Of a stretch of DNA of 16,350 bases, positions 1 through 6,862 are shown piece by piece. Position 1 is the stretch's first letter. Each line of letters begins with the position of its first letter. A program made the translations under genes and the position numbers. Origin of the DNA: an uncultured Clostridium sp. (lineage in GTDB: Bacteria > Bacillota > Clostridia > Lachnospirales > Lachnospiraceae); contig CAUCIO010000035.1 of assembly GCA_958442925.1 (NCBI GenBank), positions 1 through 16,350 of the forward strand, in the 5' to 3' direction. The notes under the pieces are model-generated. The model saw only the letters and a list, made by a program, of their open reading frames with translations. It was not told where the DNA came from and did no database searches.

Positions 1-1
1 G

Positions 2-1801
2 CACAATAAGACCTTAGCAGCACAGCTCTATGGTGAGTTCAAAGAGTATTTTCCGAGTAACGCAGTGGAATACTTTGTATCCTACTATGATTATTATCAG
101 CCGGAGGCATATGTGCCGTCTACAGACACATATATTGAAAAGGATTCATCCATCAACGATGAGATCGATAAGCTGCGCCATTCCGCTACAGCTGCCCTCT
201 CAGAGCGCAGCGATGTGATTATCGTAGCTTCCGTATCCTGCATTTACGGACTGGGAAGCCCCATTGACTATAAGGAGATGGTAATTTCCCTCCGCCCCGG
301 TATGATAAAGGACAGGGATGAGGTGATTCACAAGCTGATTGACATTCAGTACACCAGAAATGATATGGATTTTAAGCGCGGAAGCTTCCGGGTCCGGGGA
401 GACGTGCTGGAAATTTATCCGGCCTACTCCGGCGGAGATGCGTACCGGGTGGAGTTTTTTGGGGATGAGGTAGATCGGATTACAGAGATTGACACTCTGA
501 CTGGGGAAATTAAGGCTCAGCTGGGACACATTGCTATCTTTCCTGCCTCTCACTACGTAATTCCCAGGGAAAAGATGGAGCTGGCGGCTCAGAATATTCT
601 GGAGGAATTAAAAGAGCAGGCAGCCTGGTTTAAAAGCGAGGATAAGCTTCTGGAGGCCCAGAGAATCACGGAGAGAACGAATTTTGATGTGGAGATGATG
701 CGTGAGACAGGTTTTTGCTCAGGCATTGAAAATTACTCCCGTCACCTGACAGGCTCGGCGCCTGGGGAGCCTCCCTGCACACTGATTGACTATTTTCCAG
801 ATGACTTTCTGATTATTGTAGATGAGTCTCACATTACACTGCCACAGATCAGGGGTATGTATGCAGGGGATCGCTCCAGGAAGAAAACTCTGGTAGAGTA
901 CGGCTTCCGGCTGCCCTCCGCTCTGGACAACCGCCCTCTGAATTTTGAGGAATTTGAGGGAAAAATAGATCAGATGCTCTTTGTTTCGGCGACGCCTTCT
1001 GACTATGAAGAAGCCCATGAGATGCTGAGGGCAGAACAGATTATCCGCCCTACAGGCCTTCTGGATCCTCCTATTGAGGTGCGTCCGGTGGAGGGACAGA
1101 TTGACGATCTGATAGGGGAGGTTAACCGTGAGGTGGAGAAGAAGGGGAAGGTTCTGATCACTACTCTGACGAAGCGGATGGCAGAGGATCTGACAGACTA
1201 TATGCGGGAGGTTGGAATCCGTGTGAAATATCTCCATTCGGATATTGATACGCTGGAACGTGCTGAGATCATCCGGGATATGCGCCTTGATGTGTTCGAT
1301 GTACTGGTGGGAATCAACCTCTTGAGAGAGGGGCTTGATATTCCGGAAATTTCTCTGGTAGCCATTCTTGACGCAGATAAGGAAGGTTTCCTCCGATCGG
1401 AGACTTCTCTGATTCAGACAGTAGGAAGAGCTGCGAGAAATGCAGAGGGCCATGTGCTGATGTATGCGGACAGTATTACTGATTCCATGCGGGCGGCCAT
1501 TGAAGAGACTCAGAGACGAAGGAAAATTCAGCAGGCCTATAATGAGGAGCACAATATAACGCCGACGACGATTAAGAAGGCGGTCAGGGACTTGATCAGT
1601 ATTTCCCAGGCAGCAGAAAGCGCTGCAGCAGACAGAGCCAAGGATCCGGAGTCTATGGATGAACGGGAATTAAAGCAGTTAGCCAGGGAACTGACGAAGA
1701 GAATGCACCAGGCCGCCGCGGAACTGAACTTCGAGGAGGCCGCTGCTTTGAGAGATCAGATGGTAGAGATTAAAAAGCTTCTGTTGGAGATGGAGGAATA
1801 A
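2..1801 (+). CDS. uvrB: UvrABC system protein B (excision nuclease helicase subunit), 5' end missing
   Basis: UvrB is the damage-verifying ATPase of nucleotide excision repair: UvrA loads it on DNA and it then recruits UvrC. The frame is open from base 2 (HNKTLAAQLYGEF...), so the window cuts the gene and about 65 N-terminal residues with the Walker A motif are missing; 599 residues remain of the usual ~660. Visible family marks are the beta-hairpin segment YYDYYQPEAYVP just after the cut, the Walker B box DESH (bases 821-832), the SATPSDYE motif near 990, the helicase motif QTVGRAARNAEG near 1415-1450, and a C-terminal UVR coiled coil (ELNFEEAAALRDQM) that contacts UvrC. The GTG at 65 is internal, not a start. 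The stop is TAA at 1799-1801, with feoA beginning 8 nt later. No uvrA follows, although uvrA is a frequent neighbour of uvrB in other bacteria. Confidence 0.97.
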   Translation, partial: HNKTLAAQLYGEFKEYFPSNAVEYFVSYYDYYQPEAYVPSTDTYIEKDSSINDEIDKLRHSATAALSERSDVIIVASVSCIYGLGSPIDYKEMVISLRPGMIKDRDEVIHKLIDIQYTRNDMDFKRGSFRVRGDVLEIYPAYSGGDAYRVEFFGDEVDRITEIDTLTGEIKAQLGHIAIFPASHYVIPREKMELAAQNILEELKEQAAWFKSEDKLLEAQRITERTNFDVEMMRETGFCSGIENYSRHLTGSAPGEPPCTLIDYFPDDFLIIVDESHITLPQIRGMYAGDRSRKKTLVEYGFRLPSALDNRPLNFEEFEGKIDQMLFVSATPSDYEEAHEMLRAEQIIRPTGLLDPPIEVRPVEGQIDDLIGEVNREVEKKGKVLITTLTKRMAEDLTDYMREVGIRVKYLHSDIDTLERAEIIRDMRLDVFDVLVGINLLREGLDIPEISLVAILDADKEGFLRSETSLIQTVGRAARNAEGHVLMYADSITDSMRAAIEETQRRRKIQQAYNEEHNITPTTIKKAVRDLISISQAAESAAADRAKDPESMDERELKQLARELTKRMHQAAAELNFEEAAALRDQMVEIKKLLLEMEE

Positions 1802-1809
1802 GAACTGCT

Positions 1810-2088
1810 ATGAGGCTGTATGAGGGAAAGGCAGGGGGATTTTATGCGGTAGAGAAAATCAGCCGGGAGAAGCTGGGAGAGGAGTGGACAAAACGGATGA
1901 AAGCCCTGGGACTGATGAAGGGGGCAGTACTTCTTCTCCTGAATAAGAAAAAAAGCGGAGCGGCGGCAGTTAAAGTCAGGGGAACCCGCCTGGCTCTTGG
2001 AAGAAAACTGACAGAGTCCATTGAGATTTGCCCACTGGAGGAAAAGAAGGCAGAGCTGAAGGAAAGAGGGAGGCGGACTGTTGGATAG
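1810..2088 (+). CDS. feoA: FeoA-domain protein, small cytoplasmic partner of ferrous iron transporter
   Basis: This 92-residue protein has an SH3-like FeoA domain. The recognisable part is the core GLMKGAVLLLL (about residues 36-46) and VRGTRLALGRKLTESI (about 57-72), close to the FeoA pattern VRG..LAL....A..I. FeoA-type proteins are thought to bind the cytoplasmic side of FeoB and modulate iron transport. The N-terminal 25 residues are divergent and the last 20 are charged. The ATG at 1810 lies 13 nt after GGAGG (1792-1796), which sits inside the last uvrB codons; the spacing is a little long but no better start is visible. The gene overlaps feoB by 8 nt, which supports the FeoA call and suggests translational coupling. 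No promoter was seen between uvrB and this gene, so it is probably read from upstream. Confidence 0.85.
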   Translation: MRLYEGKAGGFYAVEKISREKLGEEWTKRMKALGLMKGAVLLLLNKKKSGAAAVKVRGTRLALGRKLTESIEICPLEEKKAELKERGRRTVG

Positions 2089-3949
2089 ACGGAAACAGAG
2101 CAGGATTCTAACTGTAGGCCTGGTAGGAAACCCGAACTGCGGCAAGACGACCCTGTTTAATGCTTTGACTGGCTCCCGGCTGAAAACAGGCAACTGGCCG
2201 GGAGTGACGGTAGCGCAGGCATCCGGCTGGCTTATGTTTGAAGATATACAGATTCACCTGATAGATTTACCGGGAATTTACAGTCTGGACTGCAGCAGCG
2301 CGGAAGAAAAGGAAACATGGCAGTGGATTAAGACTGGAGGAGCAGATGTGATTGTCAATGTGGCGGACACTTTAGCTCTGGAACGGAGCCTGGGTTTGAC
2401 ACTTCAGCTGATGCAGCTGGGGACACCTGTGGTACTGGCTGTGAATTTATTTGACAGGAAAGCGCTGAAGAAAGCGTCCCGATCTTCTGTATGGGATCTG
2501 GAGAAGCTTCAAAACTGTCTGGGAGGTATCTCCTGCCTTTTTGTATCTGCCAGAAAGAAAAAAGGTCTCTGCCAGCTTATGAAAACTGTTGTCACAGCGG
2601 CAGACCATGTTCCAGCCATAGAGCCCGCCGGCGCAGCTTTTGCCCTCCGATACAGCAGCGCAGAAGAGAGATACCAATATATAGAAGAAATATGTTTAAA
2701 ATGCCATGAGAACACAGAAAAAGCGTCTGACTGGACGGACCGGGCTGACCGGTGGCTGATGCATCCTGTTTGGGGAATTCCCATTTTTCTGTTTTTGATG
2801 GCATTTGTCTTTTTTTTGACTTTTACAGTGGGAAACCTTCCTAAACCAGGGATAGAGCAGGCGGTGGAAAGCTGTCTCGAAGGGGCCGATCGCATGTTCA
2901 ATCAGACTGGGACGGCAAAATGGCTGAAATCTCTGATTCTGGAGGGGATGATTCCAGGAGTGGGAAGTGTGCTCAGTTTTCTCCCTAATATGATTATTTT
3001 ATTTTTTTCTCTGTCAATACTGGAGGAAAGCGGATATATGGCAAGAGCTGCCTATGTCATGAATGAGACTATGGGAATGGCAGGATTGTCGGGAAAAGCC
3101 TTTTTGCCTTTAATGCTGGGATTTGGATGTACTGTACCAGCTGTTATGGCTTCCAGGATAGTGGAGGAGGAGGCACAGAGAAAACGTACGATTCTGGCTG
3201 CCCATTTTATGTCATGTCCGGCCAGGATGACAGTTTACGTCTTATTTTCACAGATGTTTTTCCCGGCTCATGCTGTTTTAGCGGCCTGTTCCCTGTATCT
3301 GGCAGGAATTGGAGCGGCTGTTTTGACAGCTGCCATTCATTGGAGACTGTCAGAAGAAAAAAGAGAGGACTGTCTCCTTTTGGAACTTCCGGAGTACAGG
3401 TTCCCCTCTGTCGGAAACACAGTACTCTGTGTATGGGAGAAAACAGAAGAATACCTTGTCAAAGCAGGGACAACAATTTGTCTGTCGTCCGTACTTCTCT
3501 GGTTTCTTCTGCATGCAGGGCCTTCCGGGGCTGTATCAGATATATCCGACAGCTTTGCAGCCTCTGCCGGCCGTCTTCTGGCGCCGGTTCTTTCGCTGGC
3601 AGGCCTGGGAAACTGGCAGACAGCGGCAGCTCTGCTGTCCGGGCTTTCTGCCAAGGAAGCCGTGGTGTCAGGATTTTCTGTTCTCTACGGCATTAAGAAT
3701 ATCACTTCAGAAGCCGGTATGGCGCAGTTTCATGCAGAGCTGTCTGCATCCGGTTTTGGCCCGGTCAATGCCTACGCCCTGATGGTATTCTGTCTTCTTT
3801 ATACACCCTGCGCCGCGGCAATAGCGGCTGTGCGGACAGAAACAAAAGATGGGAAATGGACTGCCTGCATGTCTGTATTTCAGCTGGCGTTTGCTTTTCT
3901 GGCGGCGGCAGCCGTTTACCAGACAGGGCGTCTGTGCTTTTTTGTCTAG
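2081..3949 (+). CDS. feoB: Ferrous iron transport protein B (GTPase-permease)
   Basis: FeoB imports Fe(II) across the cytoplasmic membrane. The N-terminal G domain (about residues 10-170) has G1 GNPNCGKTT (16-24), the G2 threonine in GVTV (41-44), G3 DLPG (62-65), G4 NLFD (122-125) and G5 SAR (156-158). A linker leads to the first membrane helix (about 231-251). The permease core follows: gate 1 with LSFLPNMIILFF, EESGYMARAA, GFGCTVPAVMA and MSCPARMTVY (about 298-386), and gate 2 with GLSAKEAVVSGFSVLYG near the C terminus. At 622 residues it is shorter than many FeoBs (about 650-750), and MSCPARMTVY departs from the more usual MSCSARLPVY. The start is TTG at 2081 with GGGAGG (2068-2073) 7 nt upstream; no ATG precedes the G1 motif. 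It overlaps feoA by 8 nt. No clear terminator follows. Confidence 0.96.
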   Translation: MDRRKQSRILTVGLVGNPNCGKTTLFNALTGSRLKTGNWPGVTVAQASGWLMFEDIQIHLIDLPGIYSLDCSSAEEKETWQWIKTGGADVIVNVADTLALERSLGLTLQLMQLGTPVVLAVNLFDRKALKKASRSSVWDLEKLQNCLGGISCLFVSARKKKGLCQLMKTVVTAADHVPAIEPAGAAFALRYSSAEERYQYIEEICLKCHENTEKASDWTDRADRWLMHPVWGIPIFLFLMAFVFFLTFTVGNLPKPGIEQAVESCLEGADRMFNQTGTAKWLKSLILEGMIPGVGSVLSFLPNMIILFFSLSILEESGYMARAAYVMNETMGMAGLSGKAFLPLMLGFGCTVPAVMASRIVEEEAQRKRTILAAHFMSCPARMTVYVLFSQMFFPAHAVLAACSLYLAGIGAAVLTAAIHWRLSEEKREDCLLLELPEYRFPSVGNTVLCVWEKTEEYLVKAGTTICLSSVLLWFLLHAGPSGAVSDISDSFAASAGRLLAPVLSLAGLGNWQTAAALLSGLSAKEAVVSGFSVLYGIKNITSEAGMAQFHAELSASGFGPVNAYALMVFCLLYTPCAAAIAAVRTETKDGKWTACMSVFQLAFAFLAAAAVYQTGRLCFFV

Positions 3950-3977
3950 AGAAAACAGGAAAGACGGTATGAAATGG

Positions 3978-4005
3978 TTGACTTTTTTTTTATACATGGT
4001 ATAAT
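3978..4005 (+). promoter_or_regulatory. Sigma-A type promoter for the exporter pair
   Basis: TTGACT (3978-3983), a 16-nt spacer and a perfect TATAAT (4000-4005) preceded by TGG, an extended -10 element. The spacer holds a T-tract. Transcription would start near 4012, about 23 nt before the ATG at 4035, leaving a very short leader that carries the ribosome binding site AAGGAG (4021-4026). This separates the exporter pair from the uvrB-feoA-feoB group. Confidence 0.85.
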
Positions 4006-4034
4006 TCAGGCACATTTCAAAAGGAGCGTCAAAA

Positions 4035-4811
4035 ATGAGAGACAGAACATTGGTGGATATGGCTGCTCAGGCTGGCGAAATCATGCTGGTCAGCGGAGCT
4101 GAGATTTACCGTGTAGAAGACACTGTTGCCCGGATTCTCAGGGCGTCAGGTGCTTCCGGGGCGGAGGTGGTTGTGATGGCCACAGGCATTTTTATTACGC
4201 TGGCGTCAGGGGAGGGAGAACCTCTCAGCGTAGTGCGCAGAGTCAGGGGACGGTCGACAAATATGAATCGGATTTGCCGGGTAAACGACGTATCGAGAAG
4301 CTTCTGTACAGGCATTCTCTCCCTGGAGGAAGCAAAGGATATTCTCCAGGAGATAGGAAGCGAGATTCAGTACAGCCGGAGGATGAGGATACTGGGATAT
4401 ACGATTACTCCGGCGGCCTTTGCTGTGATGTTTGACGGAGGCCTTCTGGAAGTGGCGGCCGCGGCAGCAGTGGGGGCAGTGATGGCCGTGTTTGAAATTT
4501 TGATCAACCGGGTAAAGCTGAATGATTTCTGCGCCACAGCAGCGGAGGCCTTTCTGGCAGGATCCCTTTCCTTGATTTTCAGAGCTGCGCTGTTTCCGCT
4601 GTGCAGGCTGAATGCAGATGCAGTGATTATCAGCGCCCTGATGCCTATTGTGCCAGGTGTTATTTTTACTTCGGCAATCCGGGATACGTTGAATGGAGAT
4701 TATGGTTCTGGAATTGCCAGAATTCTGGAGGCCATAGTGGTAGCTCTGGCAGTAGCGTCGGGAGTCGGAGCATCCATGATGCTTGGCAGTATGCTGGGAG
4801 GTGCACGGTGA
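4035..4811 (+). CDS. ThrE-type threonine/serine exporter, N-terminal-domain subunit (YjjP/DUF1212 family)
   Basis: Split ThrE systems use two membrane proteins. This 258-residue one carries the larger, DUF1212-type half (COG2966). The family signature GAEIYRVEDT is at residues 21-30, followed by a soluble region to about 115 and roughly five membrane segments (about 118-136, 138-157, 168-190, 196-213, 230-255). The second conserved motif MPIVPGVIFTSAIRD is at 203-217. Relatives export amino acids such as threonine and serine, or in E. coli (YjjPB) have been linked to succinate export, so the substrate cannot be read from sequence. ATG 4035 has AAGGAG 8 nt upstream. The stop TGA shares its A with the next start (TGATG), so the two subunits are translationally coupled. 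N-terminal half and C-terminal partner are both complete. Confidence 0.9.
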   Translation: MRDRTLVDMAAQAGEIMLVSGAEIYRVEDTVARILRASGASGAEVVVMATGIFITLASGEGEPLSVVRRVRGRSTNMNRICRVNDVSRSFCTGILSLEEAKDILQEIGSEIQYSRRMRILGYTITPAAFAVMFDGGLLEVAAAAAVGAVMAVFEILINRVKLNDFCATAAEAFLAGSLSLIFRAALFPLCRLNADAVIISALMPIVPGVIFTSAIRDTLNGDYGSGIARILEAIVVALAVASGVGASMMLGSMLGGAR

Positions 4812-5236
4812 TGGAGATCATTTGGCAGACGATTGCCGCGTTTATTGCTATTGTGGGTTTTGGACTGCTGCTGGAGGTTCCGCAGAAGCACATTATCCAT
4901 GCAGGAATCGCAGGGGCAGTGTGCTGGCTGTCCTATCTTCTAGTGCTGAAATTAGGCTATTCCGTGATAGCGGCAGCCTTCTGGTCCAGCATTTTCGTGG
5001 CACTTTTAAGTCACAGCTTTGCCAGAATATTCAAGGCTCCCGTAACGGTATTTCTAGTATCAGGAATCCTGCCGACTGTGCCGGGAGCCTCGATTTACAG
5101 AAGCGTTTACTATGTGATTCAAGGGGCGTCGTCGATTTCAAATATTTATTTTATGGAGACGCTTCAGATTTCCGGCGCCATGGCCATGGCTATCTTTATT
5201 GTAGATTCCATATTCCGCCTGATGCAGAAGCGCTAG
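4811..5236 (+). CDS. ThrE-type threonine/serine exporter, C-terminal-domain subunit (YjjB/DUF3815 family)
   Basis: This is the small partner of the preceding gene: 141 residues, almost entirely membrane helices (about 7-22, 28-50, 51-70, 76-96, 118-135). It carries the family motif LPTVPGASIYRSVYY at residues 88-102, which parallels the MPIVPG motif of its partner; both halves are thought to form one transporter. The same frame is open from 4601, but the start is the ATG at 4811, which overlaps the TGA of the first subunit by one base and has GGGAGG (4796-4801) 9 nt upstream. Upstream codons lie inside the partner gene and give unrelated protein. The last 41 nt overlap the 3' end of the convergent DUF5688 gene. 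Confidence 0.9.
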   Translation: MEIIWQTIAAFIAIVGFGLLLEVPQKHIIHAGIAGAVCWLSYLLVLKLGYSVIAAAFWSSIFVALLSHSFARIFKAPVTVFLVSGILPTVPGASIYRSVYYVIQGASSISNIYFMETLQISGAMAMAIFIVDSIFRLMQKR

Positions 5237-6164
5237 AAGAGAGAGAGGGAATAAAAAGTCGATCCTGAAGAGGGCTGTAGCAGTAAATGTGGTTTGAAAG
5301 ACGATCCTCTGCCGGGACATCCAGTTCATTGACTTCCGAGACAATCTGATTCAGTTCCTGGACAGAGGGAGAAGAGGAAACAGGACTTAATAAAACTTCG
5401 TGGATGCTTGAGGGAAGGATATAGATATCATCCTTTACAAGCTCTGCGAAGTTTTTCAGAATCTGGGGATAAAGTATGCAGGCAGCGCCGTTCAGGCCAG
5501 CGGAGTTGGTGAGGACATGGAGGGGAAAGGCGCCCGCTTCCTGGTCTAAGCCGTCGAAAGAAGCTTTGTCTGTCTGATAGACAGGAAAGCCAGGAGAAAT
5601 AGAGGAAATAACCTGCTCTAAAGGCGTAATTTTAGCAGGCAGCAGAAGGGGTGTATTGGAACAGGCCAGCTGGTACAGCTCACTGGTGTCGGTCTGCCAC
5701 AGCTGTGCGTGTTCATGATGAATGAGCATAGTCATCTGCCCGTCTGTCTGCTGTTTTACAATGACATAAAAAATCAGCGCCAGATCCAGAAATGGAACGT
5801 AAGGGACTGAAGACAGAAGCACTGCATTTTCATCTGCAGAGATCAGCCGGAATACGATCTGCGTTTTGACTTGTGAAAAGTCATGTATCCAGGAATCAAG
5901 ATCAGGGGGAAGCGCGTTTTGACAGGCTGAAAGTTCCAGGATTTTTTCGGCAATCGTTTTTATAGGAGTACCTGTCTCAGCCTCCTCATAATAGGGATCC
6001 AGACGGACTGCCGGAGCTATGGCAGAATGAGAGCTGCGTATGGACAGGCTGTCCAGAGAGACACCGTTATTCTTGACAGTTTTTTGAAGAGATATAAAAA
6101 ACTGCTCTCCTGCCTGCTTTTGAGTTTCGCTGAGAATTGCTGATAGAAATGCTTCGTAGGTCAT
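5196..6164 (-). CDS. DUF5688 family protein, function unknown
   Basis: This 322-residue soluble protein belongs to the DUF5688 group, frequent in Lachnospiraceae and often present in several copies. Typical marks are the start MTYEAFLSAIL, the segment LYPQILKNFAELVKDDIYILPSSIHEV (seen as LYPQILKNF and ILPSSIHEV), and the C-terminal LSNHIYCYSPLQDRLF. The function is unknown. The frame stays open up to a TTG at 6275, but I place the start at ATG 6164: AAAGGAGGT (6177-6169) lies just upstream, and the 37 extra residues would begin inside the -35 box of the gene's own promoter. The serine-rich tail (SLSSSASASGG) is encoded where the gene runs antisense into the end of the exporter gene; the stop is TAA at 5198-5196. 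It forms no operon with its neighbours. Confidence 0.85.
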   Translation of the reverse strand: MTYEAFLSAILSETQKQAGEQFFISLQKTVKNNGVSLDSLSIRSSHSAIAPAVRLDPYYEEAETGTPIKTIAEKILELSACQNALPPDLDSWIHDFSQVKTQIVFRLISADENAVLLSSVPYVPFLDLALIFYVIVKQQTDGQMTMLIHHEHAQLWQTDTSELYQLACSNTPLLLPAKITPLEQVISSISPGFPVYQTDKASFDGLDQEAGAFPLHVLTNSAGLNGAACILYPQILKNFAELVKDDIYILPSSIHEVLLSPVSSSPSVQELNQIVSEVNELDVPAEDRLSNHIYCYSPLQDRLFIPSLSSSASASGGIWNLQ

Positions 6165-6246
6165 AAATACCTCCTTTGGTAAAATACAAGAATTGTAAAA
6201 GATAAAATCATAGACAGCAGAATACGCTGAAAGAATGGATAACGCT

Positions 6247-6275
6247 ATTATATAGAAAAGGAGAAGAGTTTTCAA
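6247..6275 (-). promoter_or_regulatory. Promoter of the DUF5688 gene
   Basis: Read on the minus strand: TTGAAA (6275-6270), a 17-nt spacer, and TATAAT (6252-6247). Transcription would start near 6240 and give a leader of about 75 nt with AAAGGAGGT just before the ATG at 6164. It rules out the longer open frame starting at 6275. Confidence 0.85.
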
Positions 6276-6379
6276 TTAAAAAAGTATAAAATAACAGAAC
6301 AAAAAACACTATTTATGTAAGATTATAGAAAATAAAAATATTATAATTCAGAAATTATATAAAAAAATAAAAAATAGTG

Positions 6380-6408
6380 TTGACAAATATGGGGCGTTGG
6401 GCTATAAT
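6380..6408 (+). promoter_or_regulatory. Perfect-consensus sigma-A promoter with no gene behind it
   Basis: TTGACA (6380-6385), exactly 17 nt, TATAAT (6403-6408): both hexamers match the consensus at every base and the spacing is optimal. Transcription would start near 6415. No open frame of convincing length follows on this strand, so the promoter probably drives a non-coding RNA or the leader of a lost gene. The 104 bases between this promoter and the divergent DUF5688 promoter (6276-6379) are AT-rich and hold nothing else I can name. Confidence 0.85.
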
Positions 6409-6414
6409 AAAGAC

Positions 6415-6818
6415 AACAAAACAAAGAGAACTTAAAACAATCCAAAGGAACTTCCTTTAAAGGAAAAGTCCAAAGGAAATATCAAATAAGGAGGTACAGT
6501 CCACCAGCAACGTAAATTCGTCTGAATAAAAAAATCAGACAAAGGAACCCTCAAACTCCTTTATAAAAAGAGACCGAAACCCATCTATTAAATCCGAAAA
6601 GAGTCGGCCTGGTGATATGACGAGAAAGTATTATTAGGAAGAATGGTTCGTATAGAAATAGATAAAAAAATGAAAGGAAAAAGATTCGGAATAAAGATAA
6701 AGGAACGAGGAAAAGAAAAATTTAATATAGATAAAAGATTAAGAAACGAGGTACAAACCCATGGATGAGATAGTATAAAGAGGGTATTGATGATAAAAAA
6801 AACATCAATACCCTCTTT
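6415..6818 (+). ncRNA. Candidate non-coding RNA, about 400 nt, no recognised family
   Basis: The stretch starts where the perfect promoter would begin transcription and ends at a 16-bp hairpin. It has a strong purine excess (in 6661-6720 only 8 of 60 bases are pyrimidines) and small inverted repeats: TTCCTTT/AAAGGAA (6452-6465), GTCTGA/TCAGAC with a 9-nt A-rich loop (6520-6540), and AAAGGA/TCCTTT with a 10-nt loop (6541-6562). GGA occurs 11 times, mostly as AAGGAA. It does not show the conserved cores of RNase P RNA or tmRNA, nor a riboswitch I know. The only small frames are a basic 41-codon frame (6643-6768) with a ribosome binding site too close to its ATG, and the 5-codon frame MDEIV (6761-6778). 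Alternatives are a decayed gene with its promoter intact or a mere AT-rich spacer. Confidence 0.45.
6777..6818. terminator. Perfect 16-bp hairpin, probable end of the candidate RNA
   Basis: Left arm AAAGAGGGTATTGATG (6777-6792), 10-nt A-rich loop (6793-6802), right arm CATCAATACCCTCTTT (6803-6818). There is no real T-tract beyond the TTT that closes the stem on either strand, so intrinsic termination may be weak. It lies 44 nt past the stop of the convergent radical SAM gene and could serve both strands. The remaining bases to 6862 show nothing further. Confidence 0.55.
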
Positions 6819-6862
6819 GACTGTGCTCTGACCCTCTAATCTGCAGTTGCCTTATGGCTGAA

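Noticed and set aside
719..1552. Open minus-strand frame of 277 codons
   Set aside because: Antisense to conserved uvrB motifs; composition is that of a reverse-frame shadow.
3127..3696. Open plus-strand frame of 189 codons
   Set aside because: Out-of-frame inside the conserved permease region of feoB, with no start signal.
6165..6275. 37-residue N-terminal extension of the DUF5688 protein, which would look like a membrane anchor or signal
   Set aside because: It would start at TTG inside the -35 of the gene's own promoter; the ATG at 6164 has an excellent ribosome binding site and fits the family start.
6643..6768. 41-codon basic frame (MVRIEIDKKMKGKRF...) in the spacer
   Set aside because: AGGAAG lies only 1 nt before the ATG, and the lysine/arginine richness follows from the purine-rich DNA. 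Not enough to call a gene.
6415..6776. CRISPR array or tandem-repeat antitoxin RNA
   Set aside because: The repeats are short, irregular in spacing and not separated by unique spacers, and no cas or toxin gene lies nearby.
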